Shown here piece by piece: positions 47,417 through 60,030 of a stretch of DNA of 64,000 nucleotides (position 1 is the first letter of the stretch; every line of letters starts with the position of its first letter). Below the pieces are notes generated by a model. The model was not told the origin of the DNA, searched no databases, and worked only from the letters and a program-made list of their open reading frames with translations. Source of the DNA: Actinomycetota bacterium. Lineage in GTDB: Bacteria; Actinomycetota; Actinomycetes; Propionibacteriales; Propionibacteriaceae. The position numbers and the translations under genes are program-made. The stretch covers positions 1 to 64,000 of the forward strand of contig JAIUOS010000011.1 of NCBI GenBank assembly GCA_020161755.1, read 5' to 3'.

Positions 47417-49243
47417 ATGGGCGCAGAGCAACTCGCCGCGTCCCTGACTGCCCTCCGTGAGGCGCTCGCCGGTGTCCGGCTGCCGCTCGACCTGCCCGGC
47501 GCTTCCGCCGTCCGCGATCGCGTCCGCCGGTTCGTCGACCAGCTCGACGACTACGTCCTGCCACGCCTGGACCGCCTCGAGGCGCCGTTGCTCGCGGTGA
47601 TCGGCGGCTCCACGGGCGCCGGCAAGTCGACCCTGGTGAACTCGCTGCTGGGACGGGTGGTGACCGCCCCCGGGGTGATCCGTCCGACCACCCGCTCTCC
47701 GGTGCTGGTGCACCACCCCGACGACGCGGCGTGGTTCGCCTCCGACGCGATCCTTCCCGGCCTGGCCCGCAGCACCGCGTCGGCCGCCGACGCCCGCACT
47801 CTCCAGATCGTCGCCGAGCCCACCATGCCGCGCGGGTTGGCCATCCTGGACGCCCCGGACGTGGACTCGGTGGTGGCCGAGAACCGGGCCCTCGCCGCGC
47901 AGCTGCTCGCGGCGGCCGACCTGTGGCTGTTCGTCACCACCGCCGCCCGCTACGCCGACGCGGTCCCGTGGGACTACCTGCGTTCGGCGGCCGAGCGGCA
48001 CGCCGTGGTGGCCGTCGTGCTCGACCGGGTGCCCCCGTCCGCGATGGACGAGGTGCCCGCCCACCTCGGCCAGATGATGGGCCAGCGCGGGCTGGGCCGC
48101 TCCACCCTGTTCGCCGTGCCCGAGACCGACGTGGACGCAGAGGGCCTGCTACCCGACCAGGCGGTCGCGCCGATCCGCGAATGGCTGGGCGGGCTCGCCG
48201 CGGACGCGGTCAGCCGCAAGAAGGTCGTGCTCCAGACCCTCGACGGGGCCATCGGGGCGCTGGCCGCGGACGCCCCGGCAGTGGCGGCGGCGATCCGCGA
48301 ACAGGTGGCGAGCCTGGAGACGCTGCGCGAGGACGCGGAGAAGTCGTTCGCCGAGGCGGTGCGCAGCATCGCGGTGCAGACCGCGGACGGCACCCTGCTG
48401 CGGGGCGAGGTGCTCGCCCGCTGGCACGACTTCGTCGGCACCGGGGAGTTCTTCCGCGCGGTCGAGCAGAAGATCGGCTGGCTGCGCGACCGCATGGTGG
48501 CCGCGTTCCGGGGCGAGCCCAAGCAGGCCCTCGACGTGAAGGTGGCCGTCGAGTCGGGGCTGGAGGTGCTGATCCGCGAGGAGGGCGAGGCCGCCGCCCG
48601 GCGCGTCGAGTCGGCCTGGCTCGCGCACCCGGCCGGACGGCAGCTGCTGACCACCGCGACGGCCGCCGACCTCGGCCGGGCCTCCGCCGACTACGGCACC
48701 GCCGCCGCCCGCGCGATCCGCGACTGGCAGGGCGACGTGCTGGAACTGGTCACCACCGAGGGCGCGTCGAAGAAGTCCACCGCCCGGTTCTGGGCACTCG
48801 GCGTCAACGGTGTGGGCGTGGCCCTGATGATCCTGGTGTTCAGCCAGACCGGCGGCCTGATCGGCGCCGAGATCGGCGTGGCCGGTGGCACCGCGATCCT
48901 CGCCCAGCGGGTGCTGGAGGCGATCTTCGGCGAGGACGCGGTCCGCCGCCTCGCCAAGCAGGCCAAGCGCGACCTGGACGCTCGGGTCGAGGCCCTGCTC
49001 GCGGTCGAGCTCAGCCGCTACCTGAAGGTGCTGGACGACGTGGACGAGCGCCCCGAACAGGCCGGCGAGCTGCTCGCCGCCGCCGGGGAGGTGGACGCGG
49101 CGCGCGTCGGGGTGCTCGACCAGCCGGTGCGGGAACCGCGCGAGCTGGCGGCCACCCCGCCGGCCGTGACGGCTGCCGAGCGGGCAGAGCTCACCGGCGC
49201 ACCGGTCGAGGGCGAGGTCCTCGACCCGGAGGTGCAGCAGTGA
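47417..49243 (+). CDS. Dynamin-like GTPase A
   Basis: A 608-residue protein. Walker A AVIGGSTGAGKSTLVNSLLG (about 60-79), a switch Thr in RPTTRSPVL, a G3-like LDAPDVDSV (Asp-Ala-Pro-Asp in place of DxxG) and VVLDRV where the NKxD region should be. A long helical middle and two hydrophobic segments (VGVALMILVFS; GLIGAEIGVAGGTAIL, about 460-495) could insert in the membrane, as in bacterial dynamin-like proteins. It ends in an acidic tail. It is preceded by PrsW (9 bp) and overlaps GTPase B by 4 bp, forming a pair like other bacterial tandem dynamins. Confidence 0.8.
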   Translation: MGAEQLAASLTALREALAGVRLPLDLPGASAVRDRVRRFVDQLDDYVLPRLDRLEAPLLAVIGGSTGAGKSTLVNSLLGRVVTAPGVIRPTTRSPVLVHHPDDAAWFASDAILPGLARSTASAADARTLQIVAEPTMPRGLAILDAPDVDSVVAENRALAAQLLAAADLWLFVTTAARYADAVPWDYLRSAAERHAVVAVVLDRVPPSAMDEVPAHLGQMMGQRGLGRSTLFAVPETDVDAEGLLPDQAVAPIREWLGGLAADAVSRKKVVLQTLDGAIGALAADAPAVAAAIREQVASLETLREDAEKSFAEAVRSIAVQTADGTLLRGEVLARWHDFVGTGEFFRAVEQKIGWLRDRMVAAFRGEPKQALDVKVAVESGLEVLIREEGEAAARRVESAWLAHPAGRQLLTTATAADLGRASADYGTAAARAIRDWQGDVLELVTTEGASKKSTARFWALGVNGVGVALMILVFSQTGGLIGAEIGVAGGTAILAQRVLEAIFGEDAVRRLAKQAKRDLDARVEALLAVELSRYLKVLDDVDERPEQAGELLAAAGEVDAARVGVLDQPVREPRELAATPPAVTAAERAELTGAPVEGEVLDPEVQQ

Positions 49244-50841
49244 GCGCGGCGGACGACCAGCTGGCGCCCCGCGTCCGTGCCCTGGCCGATGCCGTCGAGG
49301 CTGCCGCCGGACGGGCCGACGCCGCCGTGCTCGACAAGGCCGCGGCGGTGGTCGAACGGGCCGGCGAACGGGTGGCGTTCAGCGGCAGCTACACGGTCGT
49401 CGCGCTCGCCGGGGCCACCGGCTCGGGCAAGTCCAGCCTGTTCAACGCGGTCACCGGGACCGAGCTGGCGCGGGTGGCGGTCCGGCGTCCGACCACCTCG
49501 AAGGTGATGGCGGTCAGCTGGGGCAGCGAGCTGCCGCACGAGCTCCTCGACTGGCTCGACATCACCGGCCGCCGGCTGGTGCCGTCCGGGCCGAACGAGT
49601 TCTCCGACCTGGTGCTGCTCGACCTGCCCGATCACGACTCCACCGAGCTCGCGCACCGGCTGGCCGTCGACCGGCTCGTCGAGCTCGTCGACGCCCTGAT
49701 CTGGGTGGTCGACCCCCAGAAGTACGCTGACGCCGCCCTGCACGACGGCTACCTCAAGCGGCTGGCGCCGTACGCGGACGTGATGATGGTGGTGCTGAAC
49801 CAGGCGGACCGGCTCGCGCCCGACGAACTCGACCGGTGCCTGAGCGACCTGCGCCGGCTGCTCGACTCCGAGGGGCTCCGGGCCACGCCCATCATGGCCA
49901 CGTCGGCGCTGCGCGGCACCGGGGTGCCCGAACTGCGCGAGGCGTTGGTGCGCACGGTGGTCAACAAGCAGGCGATGGCCAAGCGGCTGTCCGCGGACGT
50001 CAGGGTGGCGGCGTCCGCGCTGGCCGACGACCTGGGCACCGCCGCGGTGCCCACGCTGGACGGAGGGCTGAAGCACCAGGCGGTGCGGGTGCTGGGCGAG
50101 GCCGCCGGCGTCCCCGTGGTCGTGGACGGCGTCCGGCGTGCCTGGCGACGTCGGGGCTCGGCCGCCACCGGCTGGCCGTTCGTCTCGTGGCTGGCCCGGC
50201 TGCGTCCCGACCCCCTGAAGAAGCTGCGCCTCGACCTGCGGCCCGGCGACCACAGCCCGACCGAGCTCAACCGCACCTCCTTGCCGAGGGCGACGTCGGT
50301 GCAGCGGGCCCGGGTCGACCAGGGCCTGCGGCAACTGTCGGAGTCGGCTGTCGAGGGCCTGCCGCGCGGCTGGGCGCAAGCGGTCCGGGACGCCGCGCGC
50401 GGACGCGAGACCCTCCTTCTCGACCGGCTGGACACCGCGATCGCCGGCGCTGACCTGGAGGTGCGGCGCGGCACCTGGTGGTGGGGCCTGTTCGGGCTCG
50501 TGCAGTGGCTGCTGATCGCTTCGGTGGCCGTCGGTGCGGTGTGGCTGTTCGCCAACCCGGTGCTGGTGGCGAGCGGCCTGCCGCCGCTGCCGCCGGTGAC
50601 CTGGTACGACGTCCCGGCCGGCACGTGGCTGCTCGCCGGCGGGCTCCTCGGCGGGGTGCTGCTCGGTGTGCTGGGGCGTGCGTTCGTCGAGATCGGGGCC
50701 AACAGCCACGCGCGCGCGGCGCGCCGCACCCTTGAGGGCGCGGTGGAGGCGGTGGTGGCCGACGAGGTCTTCGCTCCCGTGCAGGCCGAACTCGACCGTT
50801 ACCGCCGGGCGCGCGAAGCGGTCGTCCTGGCGAAGGGCTGA
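49240..50841 (+). CDS. Dynamin-like GTPase B
   Basis: A 533-residue partner of the preceding GTPase. Walker A ALAGATGSGKSSLFNAVTG (about 55-73), switch RRPTTSKVMAV, G3 LLDLPDHDSTE and G4-like VVLNQADRL. Two strong membrane segments lie near the C-terminus (LVQWLLIASVAVGAVWLF; TWLLAGGLLGGVLLGVLG, about 415-490). GTG 49240 overlaps the stop of GTPase A (GTGA), and GGAGG lies about 7 nt before it. Paired bacterial dynamins remodel or repair membranes. The PrsW-GTPase-GTPase order suggests a shared membrane-stress function (inference). Confidence 0.82.
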   Translation: MSAADDQLAPRVRALADAVEAAAGRADAAVLDKAAAVVERAGERVAFSGSYTVVALAGATGSGKSSLFNAVTGTELARVAVRRPTTSKVMAVSWGSELPHELLDWLDITGRRLVPSGPNEFSDLVLLDLPDHDSTELAHRLAVDRLVELVDALIWVVDPQKYADAALHDGYLKRLAPYADVMMVVLNQADRLAPDELDRCLSDLRRLLDSEGLRATPIMATSALRGTGVPELREALVRTVVNKQAMAKRLSADVRVAASALADDLGTAAVPTLDGGLKHQAVRVLGEAAGVPVVVDGVRRAWRRRGSAATGWPFVSWLARLRPDPLKKLRLDLRPGDHSPTELNRTSLPRATSVQRARVDQGLRQLSESAVEGLPRGWAQAVRDAARGRETLLLDRLDTAIAGADLEVRRGTWWWGLFGLVQWLLIASVAVGAVWLFANPVLVASGLPPLPPVTWYDVPAGTWLLAGGLLGGVLLGVLGRAFVEIGANSHARAARRTLEGAVEAVVADEVFAPVQAELDRYRRAREAVVLAKG

Positions 50842-50848
50842 CGGCGGG

Positions 50849-50899
50849 TTGTCCACAGGCCCCTGGTCATCCACAGGCGACCACAACGCGTGACGCGTT
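50849..50899 (+). promoter_or_regulatory. Two DnaA-box-like sites and a palindrome before ssb
   Basis: TTGTCCACA (50849-50857) equals the strong actinobacterial DnaA box, and TCATCCACA (50867-50875) is a weaker copy 18 bp on in the same orientation. AACGCGT-G-ACGCGTT (50885-50899) is a perfect palindrome. They lie in the 113-bp gap between GTPase B and ssb and may control ssb in step with replication. Function inferred. Confidence 0.5.
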
Positions 50900-50954
50900 C
50901 GCGCCCTCCGTGCCGAAGATCCCGGTGAGGAACCATGGGAAGGATGGTCAGTAC

Positions 50955-51410
50955 ATGGACGCAACGATTGCGATCACCGGCAACGTCGGCAGCGAGGTAC
51001 AGCTCCGGGAACCGCGCGAGGGTCTCGCGTACGCGAGCTTCCGGCTCGGGTGCACCCCGCGCAGCTGGCGACCGGACGGGTGGCGTGACGACGAGACGAC
51101 CTGGATCGGGGTGGTCTGCAACAAGTCGCTGGCGCTGAACGTGAAGTCGAGCATCAACAAGGGCGACCCGGTCGTGGTGGTCGGCCGGCTGCGCACCGAG
51201 CGCTGGATCGACGCCGACGGGGTGGAGCAGGAACGGCTGAAGCTCGACGCGCAGTCGGTGGGCCACGACCTGGGCCGCGGCACGTCGGTGTTCCGCCGGT
51301 CCACCCGCCCGGTCACCGAGGAGGCCGAGGTGAGCATCGGCGACCTGATGCTGGCGATCGAGGAGGAGCCAGGGGACGCCGCGGAGGAGGCGGCGGTGCA
51401 CGCCGCCTGA
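50955..51410 (+). CDS. ssb: Single-stranded DNA-binding protein
   Basis: A 151-residue SSB with the OB fold: MDATIAITGNVGSEVQLRE, FRLGCTPRSW and DPVVVVGRLRTERW (about 70-83). It lacks the acidic DDDIPF-type C-terminal tip of the main SSB and ends EEAAVHAA. It is therefore a second, shorter SSB, like the SsbB types of actinobacteria that act in recombination, chromosome segregation or DNA uptake rather than in the main replication role. ATG 50955 begins the fold; the nearest ribosome binding site (AAGGA) is rather distant. Possible DnaA boxes lie upstream. Confidence 0.88.
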   Translation: MDATIAITGNVGSEVQLREPREGLAYASFRLGCTPRSWRPDGWRDDETTWIGVVCNKSLALNVKSSINKGDPVVVVGRLRTERWIDADGVEQERLKLDAQSVGHDLGRGTSVFRRSTRPVTEEAEVSIGDLMLAIEEEPGDAAEEAAVHAA

Positions 51411-51515
51411 GGCGCGGAAACGGGCGCTGGCGAGCGGCGACGCCGCGAGGTGCAACGAACGGGCCCGCCGCGGCGTGGGTACGCACGGAAGTGTATGGAC
51501 TGCCGAGTTGCCATT

Positions 51516-51531
51516 GAACCGGGCCCGGTTC
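51516..51531. repeat. Perfect 16-bp palindrome between ssb and next gene
   Basis: GAACCGGGCCCGGTTC is an uninterrupted 16-bp palindrome in the 170-bp gap after ssb, about 50 bp before the membrane protein start. It could be an operator or a weak terminator of ssb. Nothing else is seen in this gap. Confidence 0.5.
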
Positions 51532-51580
51532 ACTGGTTCCATCGAAGCTGTCGCAGTCCTCCCACCCCCGAGGAGACGCA

Positions 51581-52118
51581 GTGTTGCCGACCCGAACAGC
51601 GGCCGCGGACCGTGCCACGAGCGCGCTCACGTCAGCCTGGCTGCCCCGTGTGCTGATCGGGGTCTCCTACGTGATCGCCGGTGCCCTCAACGCTCGTGCG
51701 CTGGTGGCGACCACGCGTCCGGGCATCGCGGGGGTGGTGGCGTCCAGCTGCTTCCTCACCGCCTGGCTGGCCTACGCGGCGCGCGCCGGGCGGTGCCGGA
51801 AGTGCCGCGCGCTGCGTCGCATGGCCATGTACTGGGCGGTCACGATCGGCGGCACGGCCATCTGCGGCACGTTGCTGCCGATGAGGCTCAGCGGCGGCGG
51901 CGAGACCAACCCGGGCAACTGGGTTGTGCCGGCGATCGCGCTGGTCATCGCCGCACCGCTGTACGGCCTGGCCGGCTGGTTCACCACCGACCCGCTGGCC
52001 GTTCTGGTGGCTGTCGCGGGGGGTGCGGCCGTGCTCACCATCGTGGTGGCGCTGCTCGCCCGGCGTTCGAGCCCGGCGAGCGTGCGCGCCCCGCAGTTGG
52101 CGAGGAGCCGGGCGAGGC

Positions 52119-52132
<14 letters not shown>
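51581..52132 (+). CDS. Membrane protein with Cys pair, unknown family
   Basis: A 183-residue protein with four predicted membrane segments (about 22-40, 48-68, 80-100, 118-160). Between segments two and three is AGRCRKCRALRR, a CxxC embedded in basic residues that could bind metal or form a redox pair; a third Cys lies in GGTAICGTLLP. No family recognised. GTG 51581 has GAGGAG 6 nt before it. Its last 14 bp overlap the end of the convergent ettA gene. Confidence 0.65.
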
Positions 52133-53801
<1,669 letters not shown>

Positions 53802-53887
53802 GGTCGATCTTCCTCAAGGGTTGTGGAGCGGCGACCAGTGTATGCCAGAGTGCGCGTCCGGCTCCCGGTGGGGATGGACGGGTCTCG

Positions 53888-56686
53888 CTACGGGCCGTCC
53901 GGCGCGTCCGGCGACGCCAGGAGTTCGGCGAGGGTGAGCGCGCGGCGGCCGGCGAGATCGGCGAGCTGGAGGCGGCAGGAGAAGCCGTCGGCCAGCAGCA
54001 CCGCGTCCGGCCCGGCGGCGTCCACGGCGGGCAACAGGTGGGTGTTCGCCACCGCCACCGACGTGTCGTAGTGACCCCGTTCGACGCCGAAGTTCCCGGC
54101 CAGGCCGCAGCACCCGGCGACCCTGACCACGGTGGCGCCGGTGCGGGCGAGCAGGCGCTCGTCGGCGTCCCACCTGATCACCGCGGACTGGTGGCAGTGC
54201 GGCTGGGCCACCACGACCGTCCCGGACAGGTCCGGCGGCTGCCAGTCGACCTCGGCCAGCAGCTCGGCCAGGGTCCGGACGCCCGCGGCGACCTCGGCCA
54301 CCCGGGGGTCGTCCACGAGCTCGGCGGCGTCACTGCGCCACACCGCGACGCAGGACGGCTCGAGCCCGACGACCGGGGTGCCGGCCGCCACGATCGGGTG
54401 CAGGTGGTCGAGCGAACGGCGCAGCAGCTCGGCCGCGCGCTCGCGCTGGCCGGTGGTGATCCAGGGCAGACCGCAGCACGTGGTACTTCGCAGTACGGCC
54501 GGTGCGAACCCCGCGGCGGTCAGCACGTCCAGCAGGGGCGTGAGCTTCGTCGCGTCCAGGGTGTCGGTGAAGGAGTCCACCCACACGACCACCGGGCGCC
54601 CCTCGCCCGGACGGACGCGGGCCCGCCGCGCCGGGCGGGCGTTGAACCGCGGCAGCGACCGGCGGGCGTCCACGCCGGCGACCGAGGTCGCCAGCCGGCC
54701 GAGACCGGGCGCGGACAGGACGGCGTTCACGACCGCCGGCAGGCCGGGGACGGCGGTGACCAGCCGGCCCCACGCCGGGAGGCGTCCGAGGGCGTAGTGG
54801 CTGCGCGGACGCAGCCGTCCGCGGTACGCCTCGGCCAGCACGCGGGACTTGAGCGCGGCCACGTCGGTGCCGGTGGGGCACTCGCTCGCGCACGCCTTGC
54901 AGGACAGGCACAGGTCGAGCGCCTCGTGCACCTCGGGCGCCCGCCAGCCGCCGGTGACCAGGGTCCCGTTGATCATCTCCTGCAGCGCGTGCGCGCGACC
55001 GCGGGTGGAGTCCTGCTCGCGGCCGGTCGCCTGGTACGAGGGGCACATCACCTGCCCGGTGTCGGCGAGGCACTTGCCGACACCGGTGCAGCGGTGGGCG
55101 TCGGCGGCGAACGTGGGGTCGAGCCGGGGCAGCCGGGACCGGGCGGCGGACGGGAGCCGCAGGTCGGCGTCCAGCGGACGCGGGTCGACCAGCACCCCCG
55201 GGTTGAGCAGGTTGTCGGGGTCGAACAGGTGCTTGACGGCCGCGAACAGGGCCAGCGCCGCCGGGGAGTACATCCGCGGCAGCAGCTCCGAGCGTGCGCG
55301 GCCGTCCCCGTGCTCGCCCGAGCACGAGCCGCCGTGCCGCGCGGCCAGGTCGGCGGCCTCCTCGACGAAGCGGCGGTAGCCCTCGACGCCGGGGGCGTCG
55401 GACAGTTCGAAGTCGATCCGGATGTGGACGCAGCCCTCGCCGAAGTGGCCGTACGGCAGCCCGTGCAGGCCGTGGGCGGCCAGCAGTGCGTCGAACGCGC
55501 GCAGGTAGGCGCCGAGCGCGGCCGGCGGCACCGCGGCATCCTCCCAGCCGGCGTGGGCGGGCCTGGCGAGCCCGACCGCGGCCAGGCCGGCGCCATCGGC
55601 GCGAATGCGCCACAGCCGTCCGGCGTGGGTGCGGTCGGTGACCACCTCGCCGGCGAGCCCGCCGGCCGCGGCGAGCACTCCGGCCGCTCGCTCGGCGAGG
55701 CTCGCCGGGTCGGCGTCGGTGAGCTCGACGAACAGCCAGCCCTCGCCGTCGGGCAGCGGTGGGACGGCGGCTGGACCGCGGCGCCGGCGGACGACGTCGA
55801 CGATCCGCCGGTCGAGGCCCTCGACGGCGGTCGGATGGAACGGGAGCACCGCGGGGGTGCCGTCGGCGGCGTCCGCCATGCTCGCGTAGCCGATGACCAC
55901 CAGGGCGGCGTGCGGCAGGTCGGTGACCAGGCGCAGCCGGGCGCCGGTGACGACGGCGAGCGTGCCCTCGCTGCCGGCGAGGAACCGTGCCACGTCGAAG
56001 CCGTGCTCCGGCAGCAGGTGCTCGAGGCTGTACCCCGACACCTGCCGCGGGAACCGGCCGAACTCGGTGCGGATCACGCCGAGGTTGTCCCGCACCAGCG
56101 CTTCCAGCGCGTCCAGGGTCGGCGAGGGCGGACGGCTGCGGCTGCCGGACGCGAGCGAGAGACGCTCGCCGGTGCCGGTGATCACCTCGAGCCCGAGGAT
56201 GTTGTCCGCCGTGCGCCCGTAGCCCAGCGCCCGCGGCCCGCAGGCGTTGTTGCCGATCATCCCGCCGACCGTGCAGCGGTCGACGGTGGAGGGGTCCGGC
56301 CCGAACCGCAGGCCGTGCGGTGCGGCCGCGGCGGTGAGTTTCGCCGGCACCACCCCCGGCTCGACGATCGCCGCGTGACCGGCCGGGTCGAGGTGTGCGA
56401 TGCGGTTCAGGAGCGAGCAGTCGACCACCAGCCCCTGGCCGATCGCGTTGCCGGCGATGGACGTACCTGCGCCGCGGCTGGTGAGGGGGAGCCCTGCGCG
56501 GCGCGCCGCGTCCACCAGGTCGGTGAGCTCGGCGACGCTCGTCGGACGGGCGACCGCGGCCGGCGGCACGCGGTACAGCGACGCGTCGCTGCTGTACAGC
56601 GCGCGGGCGAGGGTGGTGGTGTCGAGGCTGAAGCCGTCGGCGGCCAGCGCGGCAACCCGATCGGGGGAGCTCTGCGAGGCCGGCAC
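53888..56686 (-). CDS. FAD-linked oxidase with Fe-S and CCG domains (D-2-hydroxyglutarate/D-lactate dehydrogenase type)
   Basis: A 932-residue fusion. N-terminal FAD-binding type 4 domain (SRGAGTSIAGNAIGQGLVVD; STVDRCTVGGMIGNNACGPRALGYGRT, about 70-160). FAD-oxidase C domain with HFGEGCVHIRIDF and CSGEHGDG, the metal and substrate His region (about 395-450). A two-cluster ferredoxin region (CTGVGKC, then CLSCKACASECP, about 530-610). A CCG domain (TTCCGLP, PHCHQSA, AGCCGLAGNFG, about 735-850). The architecture is that of E. coli YdiJ, a D-2-hydroxyglutarate dehydrogenase, and of related D-lactate dehydrogenases. The HglS gene nearby, which makes D-2-hydroxyglutarate, favours the former. It lies 4 bp after a marR gene. 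Confidence 0.88.
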   Translation of the reverse strand: MPASQSSPDRVAALAADGFSLDTTTLARALYSSDASLYRVPPAAVARPTSVAELTDLVDAARRAGLPLTSRGAGTSIAGNAIGQGLVVDCSLLNRIAHLDPAGHAAIVEPGVVPAKLTAAAAPHGLRFGPDPSTVDRCTVGGMIGNNACGPRALGYGRTADNILGLEVITGTGERLSLASGSRSRPPSPTLDALEALVRDNLGVIRTEFGRFPRQVSGYSLEHLLPEHGFDVARFLAGSEGTLAVVTGARLRLVTDLPHAALVVIGYASMADAADGTPAVLPFHPTAVEGLDRRIVDVVRRRRGPAAVPPLPDGEGWLFVELTDADPASLAERAAGVLAAAGGLAGEVVTDRTHAGRLWRIRADGAGLAAVGLARPAHAGWEDAAVPPAALGAYLRAFDALLAAHGLHGLPYGHFGEGCVHIRIDFELSDAPGVEGYRRFVEEAADLAARHGGSCSGEHGDGRARSELLPRMYSPAALALFAAVKHLFDPDNLLNPGVLVDPRPLDADLRLPSAARSRLPRLDPTFAADAHRCTGVGKCLADTGQVMCPSYQATGREQDSTRGRAHALQEMINGTLVTGGWRAPEVHEALDLCLSCKACASECPTGTDVAALKSRVLAEAYRGRLRPRSHYALGRLPAWGRLVTAVPGLPAVVNAVLSAPGLGRLATSVAGVDARRSLPRFNARPARRARVRPGEGRPVVVWVDSFTDTLDATKLTPLLDVLTAAGFAPAVLRSTTCCGLPWITTGQRERAAELLRRSLDHLHPIVAAGTPVVGLEPSCVAVWRSDAAELVDDPRVAEVAAGVRTLAELLAEVDWQPPDLSGTVVVAQPHCHQSAVIRWDADERLLARTGATVVRVAGCCGLAGNFGVERGHYDTSVAVANTHLLPAVDAAGPDAVLLADGFSCRLQLADLAGRRALTLAELLASPDAPDGP

Positions 56687-56690
56687 GCGC

Positions 56691-57149
56691 TCAGTCTGTC
56701 ACGCGGGTGACCGCCTCCATGGCACGACCGAGGGCTTCGAAGTCATCGGGGTCGACCCGGTCGACGAACGCGCAGCGCACGGACTCGACATGGGCGGGGG
56801 CGGCCTGCACCAGCAGCCGGTAACCGTGGTCGGTGAGCCGCGCGATCACACCGCGCCGGTCTGAGGGGCACGCCGTCCGCTGCACGAGGTTCTTGACCTC
56901 CATGCGCGAGATCGTGTGGGTGAGCCGCGACCGGGACTGCCGGACGCTCTCGGCGAGGTCGGACATGCGCAGGGCGTGGCCCTCGGACTCCGACAGGTGC
57001 ACCAGGATCTCGTACTCGCCGAGGTCGAGGCCGAAGGGCCGCAGCCCCACCTCGAGACGTTCGTTGATGCGGGCGACGCCGTTGAGGTAGGCGCGCCAGA
57101 TCCGCTGCTGTTCTGCGCTCAGCCAGCGGGGTTCGAGCATGGTGGTCAC
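56691..57149 (-). CDS. MarR-family regulator
   Basis: A 152-residue winged-helix MarR protein: GLDLGEYEILVHLSESEGHALRMSDLAESVRQSRSRLTHTISRME (about 45-90), then the wing CPSDRRGVIARLTDHGYRLL with the conserved DxRG. It is cotranscribed with the FAD/Fe-S oxidase 4 bp downstream and is divergent from fadD. GTG 57149 or ATG 57140 may be the start; a GAGG lies just upstream of both. The palindromes at 57157-57189 are likely operator sites covering both directions. The ligand could be an aromatic acid or an acyl-CoA (inference). Confidence 0.87.
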   Translation of the reverse strand: MTTMLEPRWLSAEQQRIWRAYLNGVARINERLEVGLRPFGLDLGEYEILVHLSESEGHALRMSDLAESVRQSRSRLTHTISRMEVKNLVQRTACPSDRRGVIARLTDHGYRLLVQAAPAHVESVRCAFVDRVDPDDFEALGRAMEAVTRVTD

Positions 57150-57156
57150 GCCTCGA

Positions 57157-57189
57157 TGGTACCAATAAAGTTTACGGTTCAACAACTTT
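57157..57189. promoter_or_regulatory. MarR-type operator candidates between marR and fadD
   Basis: TGGTACCA (57157-57164) is a perfect 8-bp palindrome 8 nt before the marR start codon. AAAGTT-N11-AACTTT (57167-57189) is a second dyad right beside it. This AT-rich patch stands out from its surroundings and should hold the marR promoter. Confidence 0.55.
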
Positions 57190-57265
57190 GGTGAGAGTGT
57201 CGAGCGGCGTGGCCACCCACGGGGAGAGAACTCCACTCCGGCGGCCACCCGCCACCCCACATGGG

Positions 57266-57283
57266 AGGGGCCTGCCCCTAGAC
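57266..57283 (+). promoter_or_regulatory. fadD promoter box with overlapping dyad
   Basis: TAGACT (57278-57283) is a likely -10 box about 36 nt before the fadD start. AGGGGC-CT-GCCCCT (57266-57279) is a perfect dyad that runs into it, well placed for a repressor. No clear -35 is seen. Confidence 0.5.
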
Positions 57284-57318
57284 TTGCGGGAATATCCAAA
57301 GGCGGATGCGAGGAAAAA

Positions 57319-59159
<1,841 letters not shown>

Positions 59160-59163
<4 letters not shown>

Positions 59164-60020
59164 GCGAGTTCGTCAGTCGCGTCCCGCTGCGCTGGGTCGA
59201 CCTGGATGCACAAGGCCACGTCAACAACGCGGTCGTCGCCGACTACCTCCAGGAGGCGCGGGTCGAGTGGCTCCTGTCGGGGCCGAACGCGCACCTGCTG
59301 GGGACGTCCACGATGGTGGTCTCGCACCAGGTGGAGTATCTCGGGCCGGTGTTCTTCGGCGTCGAGCCGGTCGAGGTGGTGCTGCGGGTCGGGGCAGTCG
59401 GGCCGGTGCGGTTCACCCTCGGCTACTCGGTGCGGCAGGCCGGCCGCGAACTCGCCCGGGCACGGTCGGTGCTGTGCCTGTACGACTACGCGGCGGGCCG
59501 TCCGCGCCGGATGACGAGCGCCGAGCGGGCCTGGTTCGCCGCGCAGGCGGTGGACCTGAAGCCGCTGGCCGGGCTGGGCAGCTGGACGGTGGGGGAGCAG
59601 GCCCATTCCTACGAGCTCATGGTGCGGTGGTCGGACCTCGACCCCTACGGCCACGTCAACAACGTCCGCGTGTTCGACTTCGTCGCCGAGGCGCGGATCC
59701 GGATGAACCCGGACAGCGAGGACACCACCCGCATGCATGCCGCCGCCGAGCAGGGCCTGCTGTGGATGGTGGCCCGCCAGGACGTCGACTACCTCGGCCA
59801 GATCGCGCACCGCGCGTCCCCGTACCGGGTGCGGTCGGCGATCGGCCGGGTGGGACGCACGTCGGTGACGATCGTCGCGCAGGTCGAGGACCCGCTGGAC
59901 GGTGCGGTGCTGGTGCGCACCCGCACCGTCCTGGTCTGCGGCGACCGCGACGGCCGTCCCGTCCCGCTGCCCGAGAACATGCTCGCCGCCGCGTCCGCCT
60001 GGCCCGCCGTTCCCGCCTGA
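59160..60020 (+). CDS. Double-hotdog acyl-CoA thioesterase
   Basis: A 286-residue protein with two tandem 4HBT-like hotdog domains. The first has RWVDLDAQGHVNNAVVADYLQEARVEWL (about 10-37) with the catalytic Asp in the DxxGHVNN motif. The second repeats it as RWSDLDPYGHVNNVRVFDFVAEAR (about 159-182). Both halves keep the Asp, so both may be active. It probably hydrolyses acyl-CoA made by the coupled ligase, setting the acyl-CoA level. GTG 59160 overlaps the fadD stop (GTGA). Confidence 0.88.
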
Positions 60021-60030
60021 CGGAAAGGAT

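Noticed and set aside
43727-48064. A 1445-codon open frame on the minus strand crossing several genes
   Set aside because: Only its last 431 codons (45022-43727) read as a real lipoprotein. The rest is antisense to TetR, PrsW and GTPase A and has the Arg/Gly/His-rich composition of GC-rich shadow frames.
50849-50875. Replication origin at the DnaA-like boxes
   Set aside because: Only two boxes, no AT-rich unwinding region, and no dnaA, dnaN or rpmH nearby.
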